Of a stretch of DNA of 64,000 nt, positions 52,041-61,461 are shown piece after piece; the stretch's first letter is position 1; each line of letters starts with the position of its first letter. The position numbers were made by a program, and so were the translations under genes. This stretch comes from Spirochaetota bacterium (GTDB lineage Bacteria; Spirochaetota; UBA4802; UBA5550): assembly GCA_017999915.1 (NCBI GenBank), contig JAGNKX010000001.1, positions 434,001-498,000 on the forward strand, given 5' to 3'. The notes below the pieces were generated by a model that ran no database searches, was not told the origin of the DNA, and saw nothing but the letters and a program-made list of their open reading frames with translations.

Positions 52041-52404
52041 GTATACTATCTCAATCCTCATAAAATGATAAACGAAGCCACATGGCTATACCGGCATTGG
52101 AATGCAACCATTATTTAAAATACAAAGAATTATGAATATATCGAAAAAAATATTTCAATTTATAATAAAAAATTTTTCTTCATATTATTAAATAGGGATT
52201 CCCATTAACATAAGATAAATCGACTCTATTCCATCCAGAAATTATGTGTATTTGTCCATTGTTGTATAGTATGATGCTCCTACCCTGGATATTGTGTCGT
52301 GCTATTATAAAATAATCTTTACGTTTATCGTCAATCATGAATGTAATGGTGTTCGGGTTCCACTAATGTCGCTCGAATTTCCTATAACCGCGAGGTGACT
52401 CACC
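52041..52404. other. AT-rich intergenic region
   Basis: About 360 bases between divergent small genes with no convincing ORF, repeat or promoter pair recognised. Confidence 0.5.
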
Positions 52405-52707
52405 ATGACGTTTCTCATGCTTGCCGTCTTGACATTTCTGGTCGTTCTGGTTTTCAAAAAATATAAATCTGTAGCTTCAGTCATAATAACCATTCTGTTG
52501 GCATTCATGATCACAACAGCGGTCCTGGTCGCAGGATTGTACAGCCTTGACGGCAATCAGTTCTTCAATTTCTTCAATTCAACCATCGGACGCGATGAAT
52601 TATATCATCTCATGGCGGCATGGTATGGGGCGGATATTTTCTGCTCGGTGTTGATAGTCAGAAATCATATCGCGTATCGTAAGGTAAACTCACCGCAGCA
52701 TAAATGA
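52405..52707 (+). CDS. Small membrane protein of unknown function
   Basis: A 100-residue protein with two strong membrane helices at the N-terminus (about 3-17 and 22-46) and a possible third near residue 65-85. Function unknown. GAGGTG 7 bases before the ATG supports it. Its stop lies 32 bases from the convergent protease gene. Confidence 0.65.
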   Translation: MTFLMLAVLTFLVVLVFKKYKSVASVIITILLAFMITTAVLVAGLYSLDGNQFFNFFNSTIGRDELYHLMAAWYGADIFCSVLIVRNHIAYRKVNSPQHK

Positions 52708-52739
52708 TCATACGTGTGTCTCTAATGGGGGAATCATCG

Positions 52740-53687
52740 CTACAGAAAATTCACCGGCACCGGGACAAAGGTGACGATGAGTATAATCATGCAGAGCCAG
52801 CCGATAGCTTTTTCCACCGGGGTCAGCGGCGTCTCCACCGGTATTTCCGGATGGGCGACCATGAGGAAGAGGAGCGTCAATACAATCCACACAACCCAGC
52901 CCTGCCATATAAAGGAAAGTACGCACAGACCAGCCAGGGAGAGCCACCCGAATATTTTCTGTTTTTTCCCGATCAGGGCATAGAGGATATGGCTTCCGTC
53001 AAGCTGGCCGATCGGCATCAGGTTAAGGCTGGTTATGAGAAAACCTATCCACCCGGCCCAGGCATAGGGCGACAGGTAGATATCATGGCCGGCGGGAATC
53101 GATCCGTGAATAAGCTTCACAAAAAATGCAAACAACAATGAATCTCCGAAAACGGGCATCATCATATCGCCCTTGACGACAGGGAGGGGCTTGATATCGG
53201 ACAGATAGATTCCGCCGATCACCGCCCCAAGGCTCAGGATAAAACCTGGCAGCGGCCCCATCGCCCCGATGTAGAACAGGGCCCGCCGGTTTGGGATGGG
53301 CGATCGTGTCTTTATAACAGCCCCCATGGTGCCGATGATGGATGGGAATGGAATAAAATAGGGAAGGGTTGCGTCCACGCCGAACTTGCGGGCGGCACAA
53401 TAATGGCCGAATTCATGAAACAGGAGTATGGCTATGAGCGTGGCCGAATAGGGAAGCCCGCTGATAAAGGCGTCCACCATGGATTCGCTATCCGAAGCAC
53501 CGGCGAAGGTGGTGCTGAAAAAGGTTATAATAAAAAGCAGTATATTGATAATGGGCTTGTTCCGTGCCTTCGGCCGCTCAAGGGGGAGATCCGGGGTCCG
53601 GTAATGGGGCCGCTGACCCGTATTGAGCCGCTTAAGATAATTTTGCCCCCATACCCTGATTGATTGTATCATCTTCATAATGGACAT
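52740..53687 (-). CDS. Site-2-protease-like membrane metalloprotease (M50)
   Basis: An intramembrane zinc protease. HEFGH lies at about residues 91-95 within a helix and NLMPIGQLDG near 222-231 supplies the third zinc ligand, as in the S2P family. About six membrane helices. Proteases of this type cleave regulators such as anti-sigma factors; a target here is not evident, and no PDZ domain is present. Start at ATG 53687. Confidence 0.9.
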   Translation of the reverse strand: MSIMKMIQSIRVWGQNYLKRLNTGQRPHYRTPDLPLERPKARNKPIINILLFIITFFSTTFAGASDSESMVDAFISGLPYSATLIAILLFHEFGHYCAARKFGVDATLPYFIPFPSIIGTMGAVIKTRSPIPNRRALFYIGAMGPLPGFILSLGAVIGGIYLSDIKPLPVVKGDMMMPVFGDSLLFAFFVKLIHGSIPAGHDIYLSPYAWAGWIGFLITSLNLMPIGQLDGSHILYALIGKKQKIFGWLSLAGLCVLSFIWQGWVVWIVLTLLFLMVAHPEIPVETPLTPVEKAIGWLCMIILIVTFVPVPVNFL

Positions 53688-53734
53688 CACCGGTCAATTG
53701 TGTCTCTGCAACGTGATTCATACCGGGCAGGAAG

Positions 53735-54940
53735 TCATTCCGCTATCCTGCTGTATACCGAGATTTTTTTTCGTATGTATTCAGGCGAGTATTCATTGGC
53801 CAGAGATCCCCTGGCGTCAAGAAGATTCCGGTACAGCGCTATGATCTCCTTGGCGGTTTTAGCCAGTTCAATATTTTTGCTTTTCACCGTTGTTACGCTG
53901 GTGACGAACAACTTTTTCAGATACAGCGATATAAAGCGATTGCCGTCTGGCGAAAATATGACGTCTTCCCCTTCAAGCCCGATTGTTATGTTTTCAAGAT
54001 GCCTCACGTCATAGGCATGGATGACCTGATCCTGAAGGAACGATATCATTTTGGGAAATACCGAAAATTGGATGTTCGTGTTCAGGGAATTTCCGAGCAG
54101 TTCCGTCGACCTCTGTGTCGTCGTGTCATAAAGATGCACCGAAAAATTGCCTGCATACCCTTTCCGGTAGACCAGCAGTGCGTTATCGACCCAGTACAGT
54201 TCGCTCGCGGAAGTCATTCCGGGAATGCGCCACGACCTTCCCGAGGAGATCACTTTGCCCTGATAGGCGCCGCCGCTCCCGCTCGCCACGACAATCTTTT
54301 TTCGGTTCGGCGACAGCACTGCGATCACCGGGGAGCCGGCCTGAATGATATCAGCGTACTCCTTCCGGTAAAGCACAATGACCTTCCTCCCTGATTCCGG
54401 AAAATACTCCGCGATACCGTCTTTCGTTTCCACCAAAATGGTATTGCCGCCCGGAGCCACGGAAAAATCGAGAAAGGGGTAGGTCGATTCAAGGGTGACC
54501 GCCGATTTTGCCGATAGGTCCAGGACCTGCGTTTCACCCCGCGGCATGGAATTCTCTCCTTCAACCAGCCGCTTGATAAAGAGATATCTCCCGCTGGCGC
54601 TGTTCTTAAAGGCGGTGATGGTCCCCTGTATCCTGAATAATTCAATGGTCCTGCGTGATGCTCTGTTGAAAGAATAGATGACGTTGAGCCGGGGTAATTC
54701 CTTGACATAGAGAATACTGTTACCGTCTCCCCAGCAGGAGAAGATCACGTCACGGTCGATGAACTGGGAGCCAGCCTTCTGGTACGCCTCGACCTTCTTT
54801 TCAATGAGCCTGGCGTACAGGTTCGAATCCCCGTTGATATACAGGGAATCAAGGTTGATATCACGGGCGTGCAGGGACGACGACAGACAGGTTGCTATAA
54901 TGACACAGGATATATATGCTCTGAAAATAAAATGTTTCAC
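53735..54940 (-). CDS. Exported beta-propeller-like protein
   Basis: A 401-residue protein with a signal peptide (about residues 1-25). It is rich in beta-strand motifs like those in WD40/TolB-type propellers (for example FSVAPGGNTILVETKDGIAEYF, and IFSPDGNRFISLYL near the end). Repeat units are only loosely seen. It starts 3 bases after the LysM lipoprotein gene, so the two are co-transcribed. Periplasmic, role unknown. Confidence 0.75.
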   Translation of the reverse strand: MKHFIFRAYISCVIIATCLSSSLHARDINLDSLYINGDSNLYARLIEKKVEAYQKAGSQFIDRDVIFSCWGDGNSILYVKELPRLNVIYSFNRASRRTIELFRIQGTITAFKNSASGRYLFIKRLVEGENSMPRGETQVLDLSAKSAVTLESTYPFLDFSVAPGGNTILVETKDGIAEYFPESGRKVIVLYRKEYADIIQAGSPVIAVLSPNRKKIVVASGSGGAYQGKVISSGRSWRIPGMTSASELYWVDNALLVYRKGYAGNFSVHLYDTTTQRSTELLGNSLNTNIQFSVFPKMISFLQDQVIHAYDVRHLENITIGLEGEDVIFSPDGNRFISLYLKKLFVTSVTTVKSKNIELAKTAKEIIALYRNLLDARGSLANEYSPEYIRKKISVYSRIAE

Positions 54941-54943
54941 AAA

Positions 54944-56455
54944 CTATTCTTTTACTTCCTCATCAACTGTTTCCTTCGGGACATCGTCGGTTTTTTCCTT
55001 TTCAGGCTCTTTAGTCCCGGAAGTCTCTTTCTCTGATGTTTTTTCTTCAGATGTCTCTTTCTCCGGCACCTCTTTTTTTTCCGGGATTTCAGGTATTACA
55101 AACTTCTGGCCCGGGAATATAAGATCCGGGTCCTTGATCTGGTCCTTGTTGGCCATGTAGATCAACGGCCACAGCTTGGCGTTCCTGTATACCTTGTGGG
55201 CTATCCTCCACAGGCAATCGCGTTTTTTCTTGTTGTAGACGACCTTATATATCGCTTTTCCCTCCAGTTTCTGCAAAAATCCCTTATGCTTTGATGCATC
55301 CTTTTCGCCGGCAATGCCGAGAGAATAGAGGAGCGATTCCGCTTCGTTGTATTTTGAAATGCTTTCCTTGTAGGAGCCTCCCTCGAAAAGTTTGTTGCCG
55401 TCCGATATCATTGTCGCCGCGCTATCGGTCTGATCTTTATACTGGTTCTTGGTGTCCCGCGTGCGGGTTTCATCGAGAAGCTTTTCAACGGACCTGGCCT
55501 TGTCCTGGGCGATACCCTTTATGGTCTTCTCTTTAGCTATGGTCAGGGAACTTTCGGCATCGGCTATCTTTTTGTTGGCCTCATCGGTCTTGTCCTGGTC
55601 AAGGAGGGAATCCGCCTCATTGAGAGCGGCAACAACGACTTCGATGTCCTCTCCCGCAAATTCAGATCCCCGCTCTTTTTTCAGGGCATCAACCTCTTTG
55701 CGCAATTGTGTTATCCGTTCCTTTGACGAAAGTTTCAGCACCGCGACCTGGACTTTTTTTACGGCCTTCTCTGATTCCGCGATGAGGGGAACCGCTTCCT
55801 TGACGTTGTTCTGGGCAATAAGGGTGCCGGCCTTGTCGCAATTGGCCCCTGCAGCTGCCAGGTCCTGCTTCTGCTGGTCGGATAGGTTCTTTGAGTTGAG
55901 TTCTTCTATCTCTTTTTTTATTCCGCCGATAGTTTCATTCAGCTGAGGCACTTTCGCGAGACACAGTTCTTTCGTTTCTTTTCCCAGGGCCACCGCGTCC
56001 TTTGCCTTCTGGAAGGCTTCCCACAATTTTTGATCGCCCTTGAGCTTTTCAGATTCTATGATGGCGTTGCCCGTCTGGGCATATTTCTCGGATGCGAACT
56101 GTTCGGCGTTCAGCGCTTCCGATTCCTTGTACAGCGTTTTCGCCTCGACTAAAGTATCATCGGTAATCTTCGGCAGCGAGGTCTGTATGGCCAGATCCGC
56201 AAAGTTTGCAGATTCAATGGCGGCCTTCTTGGCGTTGCTCCCTTTTTTGTCGACCATGGAATCATGGCTGAGCTTCAGCTGTTCCGTTGCTTTCGCGTAA
56301 TTGTCAGGATCATATTTCTCGGCATTGACCTGGCGGGCCTTTTCAATGGTGGTCCTGGCCTTCACCATTTCCTTAATCGGGACTTCAACATCGCACGATA
56401 CAAAAAATATCGTTATGCATGACAGGATGAGTATGTTCAATTTGTGAGCTGCCAT
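54944..56455 (-). CDS. LysM-domain lipoprotein
   Basis: A 503-residue lipoprotein (signal with lipobox FFVSCDV, Cys at residue 21). A long helical region of repeat-like segments (about 30-400) is followed by a LysM peptidoglycan-binding domain (about 405-455: DCLWRIAHKVYRNAKLWPLI, then DLIFPGQKFVIP). The tail is extremely Glu/Lys/Thr-rich. It would bridge outer membrane and cell wall in the periplasm. First gene of a two-gene operon. Confidence 0.9.
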   Translation of the reverse strand: MAAHKLNILILSCITIFFVSCDVEVPIKEMVKARTTIEKARQVNAEKYDPDNYAKATEQLKLSHDSMVDKKGSNAKKAAIESANFADLAIQTSLPKITDDTLVEAKTLYKESEALNAEQFASEKYAQTGNAIIESEKLKGDQKLWEAFQKAKDAVALGKETKELCLAKVPQLNETIGGIKKEIEELNSKNLSDQQKQDLAAAGANCDKAGTLIAQNNVKEAVPLIAESEKAVKKVQVAVLKLSSKERITQLRKEVDALKKERGSEFAGEDIEVVVAALNEADSLLDQDKTDEANKKIADAESSLTIAKEKTIKGIAQDKARSVEKLLDETRTRDTKNQYKDQTDSAATMISDGNKLFEGGSYKESISKYNEAESLLYSLGIAGEKDASKHKGFLQKLEGKAIYKVVYNKKKRDCLWRIAHKVYRNAKLWPLIYMANKDQIKDPDLIFPGQKFVIPEIPEKKEVPEKETSEEKTSEKETSGTKEPEKEKTDDVPKETVDEEVKE

Positions 56456-56574
56456 AGAACCCTCTCAAAGATTTGATTATACTGTCCTTATAACGCTTTT
56501 ATTTTTTCATGTCAATGCTTTTCTCGGTTACGGACCTCATCGCGGTCCTGAATTCATGACGCGGAAAATGATCA

Positions 56575-56602
56575 TTGACAAATAATGATCCCTATCCATA
56601 AT
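56575..56602 (+). promoter_or_regulatory. Candidate promoter of gmd
   Basis: TTGACA (56575-56580), 16 bases, CATAAT (56597-56602), 73 bases before the gmd start. Confidence 0.65.
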
Positions 56603-56674
56603 CTGGATCAGTCTCATTAAAAGAGCCATAGCATTACAATTACGTTTTTTATTTGTCACGAGGTATTTTATAAT

Positions 56675-57700
56675 ATGTCAAAAACCGCATTTATCACTGG
56701 AATCACAGGCCAGGACGGCGCCTATCTTGCCGAACTGCTGCTGAAAAAAGGATATAAAGTCTATGGAGGATATCGTCGGACCAGTTCCCCTAATTTCTGG
56801 AGAATCGAGGAACTCAATATTAAAAACGATGTTGAGCTCATGGAAGTGGACATCCTCGACACCGGCAACTTGATTCGAACATTCGACAAGATTAAGCCGG
56901 AAGAAGTTTACAATCTGGCGGCCCAGAGCTTCGTGGCAGTATCCTTTGAGAAGCCCGTATTGACCGGGGAAATAACAGCCATCGGCGTAACGCGGGTCCT
57001 TGAAGCGATCAGGATCGTCGATCCGAAGATAAAATTCTACCAGGCCTCCAGCTCGGAGATGTTCGGGCTGGTGCAGGAAATTCCGCAGAAGGAAACCACA
57101 CCTTTTTATCCGAAAAGCCCCTATGCCACGGCCAAGCTGTACGGCCACTGGCTCACGATAAACTACCGCGAGTCATACAACATCTTCGGCTGCTCCGGGA
57201 TCCTTTTCAACCATGAGTCCCCCCTCCGCGGAATAGAATTTGTAACGAGAAAAGTAAGCGACGCCATCGCCCGGATCAAGCTCGGGAAGCAGGATTCTTT
57301 CGAAATAGGCAACATGGACGCCAAGCGCGACTGGGGTTTCGCAAAGGAATATGTCGAAGGAATGTGGCTGATGCTGCAACAGCCGAAACCGAAGGATTAC
57401 ATACTCGCCACCAATGAAAATCATTCGGTCCGCGAGTTCATAGAACACGCCTTTAATCACGTCGGAATCACCATCGAGTGGAAGGGGTCCGGTGTCAATG
57501 AAAAGGGCCTTGATGCAAAGACCGGCAAGACATTGGTCCAGATCAATCCCAAATATTTCCGCCCCGGCGAAGTTGACCAGCTCCTCGGAGATTATTCGCT
57601 GGCTAAAAAAGAGCTCGGCTGGGAGCCTAAGGTCAAATTTAAAGAATTAGTGCAGATCATGGTCCAGTGTGACCTTGAACGGGTACAGCAATCCCGATAA
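56675..57700 (+). CDS. gmd: GDP-mannose 4,6-dehydratase
   Basis: Turns GDP-D-mannose into GDP-4-keto-6-deoxymannose. Rossmann [14 protein letters not shown] at 9-22, the SSSEMFG segment (125-131) and catalytic Y150 and K154 in [12 protein letters not shown] are all present. 341 residues, normal. Followed 34 bases later by rmd, so the pathway leads to GDP-D-rhamnose rather than GDP-fucose. Confidence 0.95.
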   Translation: MSKTAFITGITGQDGAYLAELLLKKGYKVYGGYRRTSSPNFWRIEELNIKNDVELMEVDILDTGNLIRTFDKIKPEEVYNLAAQSFVAVSFEKPVLTGEITAIGVTRVLEAIRIVDPKIKFYQASSSEMFGLVQEIPQKETTPFYPKSPYATAKLYGHWLTINYRESYNIFGCSGILFNHESPLRGIEFVTRKVSDAIARIKLGKQDSFEIGNMDAKRDWGFAKEYVEGMWLMLQQPKPKDYILATNENHSVREFIEHAFNHVGITIEWKGSGVNEKGLDAKTGKTLVQINPKYFRPGEVDQLLGDYSLAKKELGWEPKVKFKELVQIMVQCDLERVQQSR

Positions 57701-57733
57701 ATTGCCACGGTTATGGGTACCTCGCCTGTAACA

Positions 57734-58630
57734 ATGAGTAAAACCATGAACATTGTTATTACCGGCATCAATGGTTTTGTTGGAACAATACTGCGGCGCA
57801 TGCTGGAGGAAAAGGGATATCGCGTCTCCGGAATTGATATCCGCAGCAATGACGAGAATGTTCACGCCGTTGATATTACCGACCATGAAGCGGTATTACA
57901 GAGTATCCAAAAGCTTGCCCCTGATTTTATTTTTCATCTTGCCGCAATATCCAGGGTTGATTACGCGAACCCGTCGCAGCTGTATTCGATTAATGTGACC
58001 GGCACCCTGAACCTTCTTACCGCAGCGTCGCACCTGTCGACAAAACCGCGTTTCCTCCTGGTAAGCTCTTCGCAAATCTACGGTATTGTTGAAGAAGCAA
58101 GCCAGCCTATTTCAGAAAAGTCCCCGATAAACCCGGTCAATCACTATGGAGCGAGCAAGGCATCGGCGGAACACCTGGTCAAGGTATTCCACCATGAATA
58201 TGGCATCCCTACAACGATCGTCAGGCCCTTCAACCATATCGGGCGCGGTCAGGATCCGCATTTCGTGATACCCAAAATAGTCAAATCAATTAAGGATAAA
58301 AAAAGCAGCATCCAACTGGGCAATCTCAATGTCATGAGGGACTTCCTGGACGTACGTGATGTGTGCGACGCCTATATCCGCATCATGGAAGACTTTAAAG
58401 ACGGCAGCATTTTCAATATCGCCAGCGGAACGGCCTATAAAATAGCCGACCTGGTATTGATGATCCAGGAGATAGCGCATATCAAGCTGAATATTGAGCA
58501 TTCAGATTCATTATTCCGCAAAAAAGAGATTGTAAAATCCATAGGTGACAGTTCATTTTTCAAAAAACAGTATAACTGGCAGCCGGTCTACAGCATTCGG
58601 GACAGTCTCGAGTGGATGATATCGGAATAG
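57734..58630 (+). CDS. rmd: GDP-4-keto-6-deoxymannose reductase (Rmd-like)
   Basis: A SDR-family sugar-nucleotide reductase or epimerase of about 298 residues. NAD(P) motif ITGINGFVG near the start and catalytic YGASK (HYGASKASAEH) are seen. Together with gmd it would give GDP-D-rhamnose. Other NDP-sugar epimerases look alike, so the exact product is inferred from the neighbour. Starts at 57713, 57734 or 57746 are possible. Confidence 0.82.
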   Translation: MSKTMNIVITGINGFVGTILRRMLEEKGYRVSGIDIRSNDENVHAVDITDHEAVLQSIQKLAPDFIFHLAAISRVDYANPSQLYSINVTGTLNLLTAASHLSTKPRFLLVSSSQIYGIVEEASQPISEKSPINPVNHYGASKASAEHLVKVFHHEYGIPTTIVRPFNHIGRGQDPHFVIPKIVKSIKDKKSSIQLGNLNVMRDFLDVRDVCDAYIRIMEDFKDGSIFNIASGTAYKIADLVLMIQEIAHIKLNIEHSDSLFRKKEIVKSIGDSSFFKKQYNWQPVYSIRDSLEWMISE

Positions 58631-58701
58631 TATCTCGCGGGAATCCAACGAGGAACACTTTCTTTTATCCTCTTAATTGAACGCCAAATAATTTTTTTGT
58701 C

Positions 58702-58729
58702 TTGACTATATTTAAAATACGACTATACG
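58702..58729 (+). promoter_or_regulatory. Candidate promoter of the first MBOAT gene
   Basis: TTGACT (58702-58707), 16 bases, TATACG (58724-58729), about 95 bases before the ATG, in the AT-rich gap after rmd. Confidence 0.5.
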
Positions 58730-58823
58730 TTGCACCCCAGCTAAATCGGCAATAATATTCTTGACGATAAAGTCAAACAATGCCAATGATGCATCTTTAA
58801 ATTCATAATGAACGATATGCGGT

Positions 58824-60389
58824 ATGCTGTTTAACTCAATTGACTTTTTCATATTTCTTCCTGTTGTTCTCCTGGTGTATTTCCTTCTGGCCCACAAATG
58901 GAGATGGATATGGCTCCTGGTTACCAGCTGCTTCTTCTTCGGCTATTTTTACTATTCCACCTATGTCGCGGGAAAAACTCATTTTTATTACTATATAATC
59001 ATCGCTTTTTCGATCCTTTCTGTCATACTGGTCGAGTATTACCTTGCCATTCTCATCGATAAGAACAGGACATCTAGAGCAAGAAACGGAAAGTTATTAA
59101 TGGTCGCCGGCATTATCTTTCCCCTTATTCTTCTCTTCATGTTTAAATATTTTAATTTTTTCAGCCAGACCATCTCGCAGATTGCGTCATTTCTCAGGTT
59201 GAACTATCCGGCGCAGGTGTTGAACATTCTCGTCCCGGTGGGCATTTCGTATTACACCTTCCACAGCATCAGCTATATCATTGATGTGTACCGGGGAGAA
59301 AAACCGGAACGCCATCTTGGCATATTCTCCCTTTATTTTCTATTTTTCCCGAAGATCGTCGCCGGTCCCATCGAGCGGGCGGGCAGACTCATCCCGCAGT
59401 TCAGGGAAGAGCATCCCTTTGATTATCAGAATTTTACCGACGGCCTCAAGCTGATGGCATGGGGTTTCTTTAAGAAAATCGTCATAGCCGACCGGGCGGC
59501 GATCGTAGCCAACGAAGTCTTCAACAACCCCCACGGCTATCACGGCATATACCTGATCATAGCTTGCTTCTGCTTCATTTTCCAGGTCTATTGCGATTTC
59601 GCTGGATATTCTGACCTGGCCGTCGGCATTGCCCAGCTCATGGGCATCAGGCTGACGGAAAACTTCAAGCGCCCGTACCTGTCCACCTCCATATCCGATC
59701 TCTGGCGGCGATGGCATATTACACTTATAGCATGGCTGAGGGATTACATCTATATTCCCCTGGGCGGGAAGCGGGTTGCCCGGTGGCGGTGGCAATATAA
59801 CATCATGGTGATCTTCCTGGTAAGCGGCATCTGGCACGGCGCCAACTGGACCTTCATCATATGGGCCAGCATGAACGGCTTCTATCAGCTCTTTTCAATT
59901 TGGACGGAAACCATCAGGAACCGCTTCAACAGCCTCATCGGCCTCACGCGGGTGCCGCGGTTCCATAAAGCGTTGAAAATATTCACGACATTTTTATTAT
60001 TCACCTTTGCAGGAATCTTCTTCAGGGCCAATACCACCTCTGACGGCTTTTACATCATCACCCATCTCCATGTCGGATTCGGCGAACTATTCAAAATTAT
60101 TTCCGCCCTTGACTATGAGAAGCTCAAATTATTCCTGGTTATCCAGAATAAGGTGACCTTCCTCGGATTCGCCAAGCCGGCCTTTCTTCCGGAAATGGCC
60201 ACCCTTGCCGTTACGCTTATCGCCTGGTTCTCAGTGGAGCTTATCCAGGAAAACAGCAAGGAGCGCCTGCGTGTTGTCATATCCCGCAAGCCGTGGTATT
60301 TCCGCTGGCTGTTGTACTTCGGCATGCTCTTTATGCTGGTATTTTTCGGCGTTTTCGCCAATCAGCAATTCATATATTTTAAGTTTTAG
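58824..60389 (+). CDS. MBOAT-family O-acyltransferase, copy 1
   Basis: A 521-residue multi-helix membrane protein of the AlgI/PatA/DltB family that moves acyl groups across the membrane for polysaccharide or peptidoglycan O-acetylation. Catalytic H338 in SGIWHGANW and the upstream H298 in WRRWHIT are seen, along with the family's FFPKIVAGPIERAG and GYSDLAVGIA motifs. It is followed 12 bases later by a SGNH-like gene, and the pair is repeated downstream. Substrate is likely the polysaccharide made by the nearby gmd/rmd products. Confidence 0.93.
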   Translation: MLFNSIDFFIFLPVVLLVYFLLAHKWRWIWLLVTSCFFFGYFYYSTYVAGKTHFYYYIIIAFSILSVILVEYYLAILIDKNRTSRARNGKLLMVAGIIFPLILLFMFKYFNFFSQTISQIASFLRLNYPAQVLNILVPVGISYYTFHSISYIIDVYRGEKPERHLGIFSLYFLFFPKIVAGPIERAGRLIPQFREEHPFDYQNFTDGLKLMAWGFFKKIVIADRAAIVANEVFNNPHGYHGIYLIIACFCFIFQVYCDFAGYSDLAVGIAQLMGIRLTENFKRPYLSTSISDLWRRWHITLIAWLRDYIYIPLGGKRVARWRWQYNIMVIFLVSGIWHGANWTFIIWASMNGFYQLFSIWTETIRNRFNSLIGLTRVPRFHKALKIFTTFLLFTFAGIFFRANTTSDGFYIITHLHVGFGELFKIISALDYEKLKLFLVIQNKVTFLGFAKPAFLPEMATLAVTLIAWFSVELIQENSKERLRVVISRKPWYFRWLLYFGMLFMLVFFGVFANQQFIYFKF

Positions 60390-60401
60390 GCTTCGCACAC
60401 T

Positions 60402-61346
60402 ATGGTAAAGCTGCTAGGAAAAATAATCATCTGCTTCATCCTCATGGGCGCGACCATTGCCCTGATCTGGATCATCCCGGGGACCCATCCCCATGATCTT
60501 GCCGCGCTCCTGAACAAGAAAGAAATGCTGAAGACAAAGGAGCATCCGCGCATGATTTTCGTCGGCGGGAGCAGCGTGCTCTCCCTTAAAAGCGAGGCAA
60601 TTGCGCAGGAACTGCACTATAATATCATCGACATGAGTTCCTGGGGAGGCATGGGAACCGCGGAAATAATCGAGGAAATAAAGCCGTATATCAAGCCGGC
60701 CGATGTCATCGTCATTACAATGGAATACGGCACCATACTGGACAAGAATTTCTATACCTACATACATACGAATGATGAAGCCAAAAAATTCCTGTTCCTC
60801 ATGTCCCCGGGACGCCATATCACGGAGTACCTGAGGCGTGGCGAGGCCTTCAATCTTTTCAAGCTCATGCATGAGCTGGCACAGATGAAGACAAAATCCT
60901 TTCTCCTGAAAATAGTCACGTTCCGGTTCTCGCGCCTTTTCGATATAGGGTTTCCCGGCTTTCAGGATGATTTCAACGCCAACGGCGATCGGAACAAACC
61001 CTATATGATTTTCAGGCCCCTCGGAGACAGCACCACCAATTTCAGCGACCCCGACTGGGAAAAACTCGCCTTTCTCAACGATTTCTTCGATTTTGCGTCG
61101 CAGCGCAAGGCCAGGGTCTTTTTTTATTTTTCCCACTTCCCGGAGCATAAATACAGGGAAAACGAAAAGTTCATCGACGCCTATTATCAGTTGATGAAGA
61201 AATCATTCAAAGGCACATTGTTGAATAAACCCTCTGATTTTGTCTACCCGGAGGATTATTTCGCCGATACCATTTATCATCTGAATGATAAAGGTGAATC
61301 CATCAGAACGCCTGAAATGATAAAATTGCTCAGGAAAGCATTATAA
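60402..61346 (+). CDS. SGNH-hydrolase-like protein, copy 1
   Basis: A 314-residue protein with an N-terminal membrane helix (about 5-25). A GGSS nucleophile-type motif (FVGGSSVLSL, Ser57/58) and an Asp-xxx-His near the end (FADTIYHLND) fit the SGNH/AlgX-AlgJ-like partner of MBOAT enzymes, which completes acyl transfer to the glycan. About 31 residues after the start it has HDLAALLNKK, also found in the second copy. Extracytoplasmic. Confidence 0.85.
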   Translation: MVKLLGKIIICFILMGATIALIWIIPGTHPHDLAALLNKKEMLKTKEHPRMIFVGGSSVLSLKSEAIAQELHYNIIDMSSWGGMGTAEIIEEIKPYIKPADVIVITMEYGTILDKNFYTYIHTNDEAKKFLFLMSPGRHITEYLRRGEAFNLFKLMHELAQMKTKSFLLKIVTFRFSRLFDIGFPGFQDDFNANGDRNKPYMIFRPLGDSTTNFSDPDWEKLAFLNDFFDFASQRKARVFFYFSHFPEHKYRENEKFIDAYYQLMKKSFKGTLLNKPSDFVYPEDYFADTIYHLNDKGESIRTPEMIKLLRKAL

Positions 61347-61461
61347 GCAAATCCGCACAATCACCACTGATTGTTATCTCCTGGGCATGTGACGTGCTCT
61401 TTGTCAATATATAGGTTCCTGTTTTACCACATCCTGATTCGAATGTTAATTGTTTTATGCT

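Noticed and set aside
54811-54840. tRNA T-arm-like CAGGTTCGAATCCCCG
   Set aside because: It lies in frame inside the propeller-like gene, and no acceptor, D or anticodon stems fit around it.
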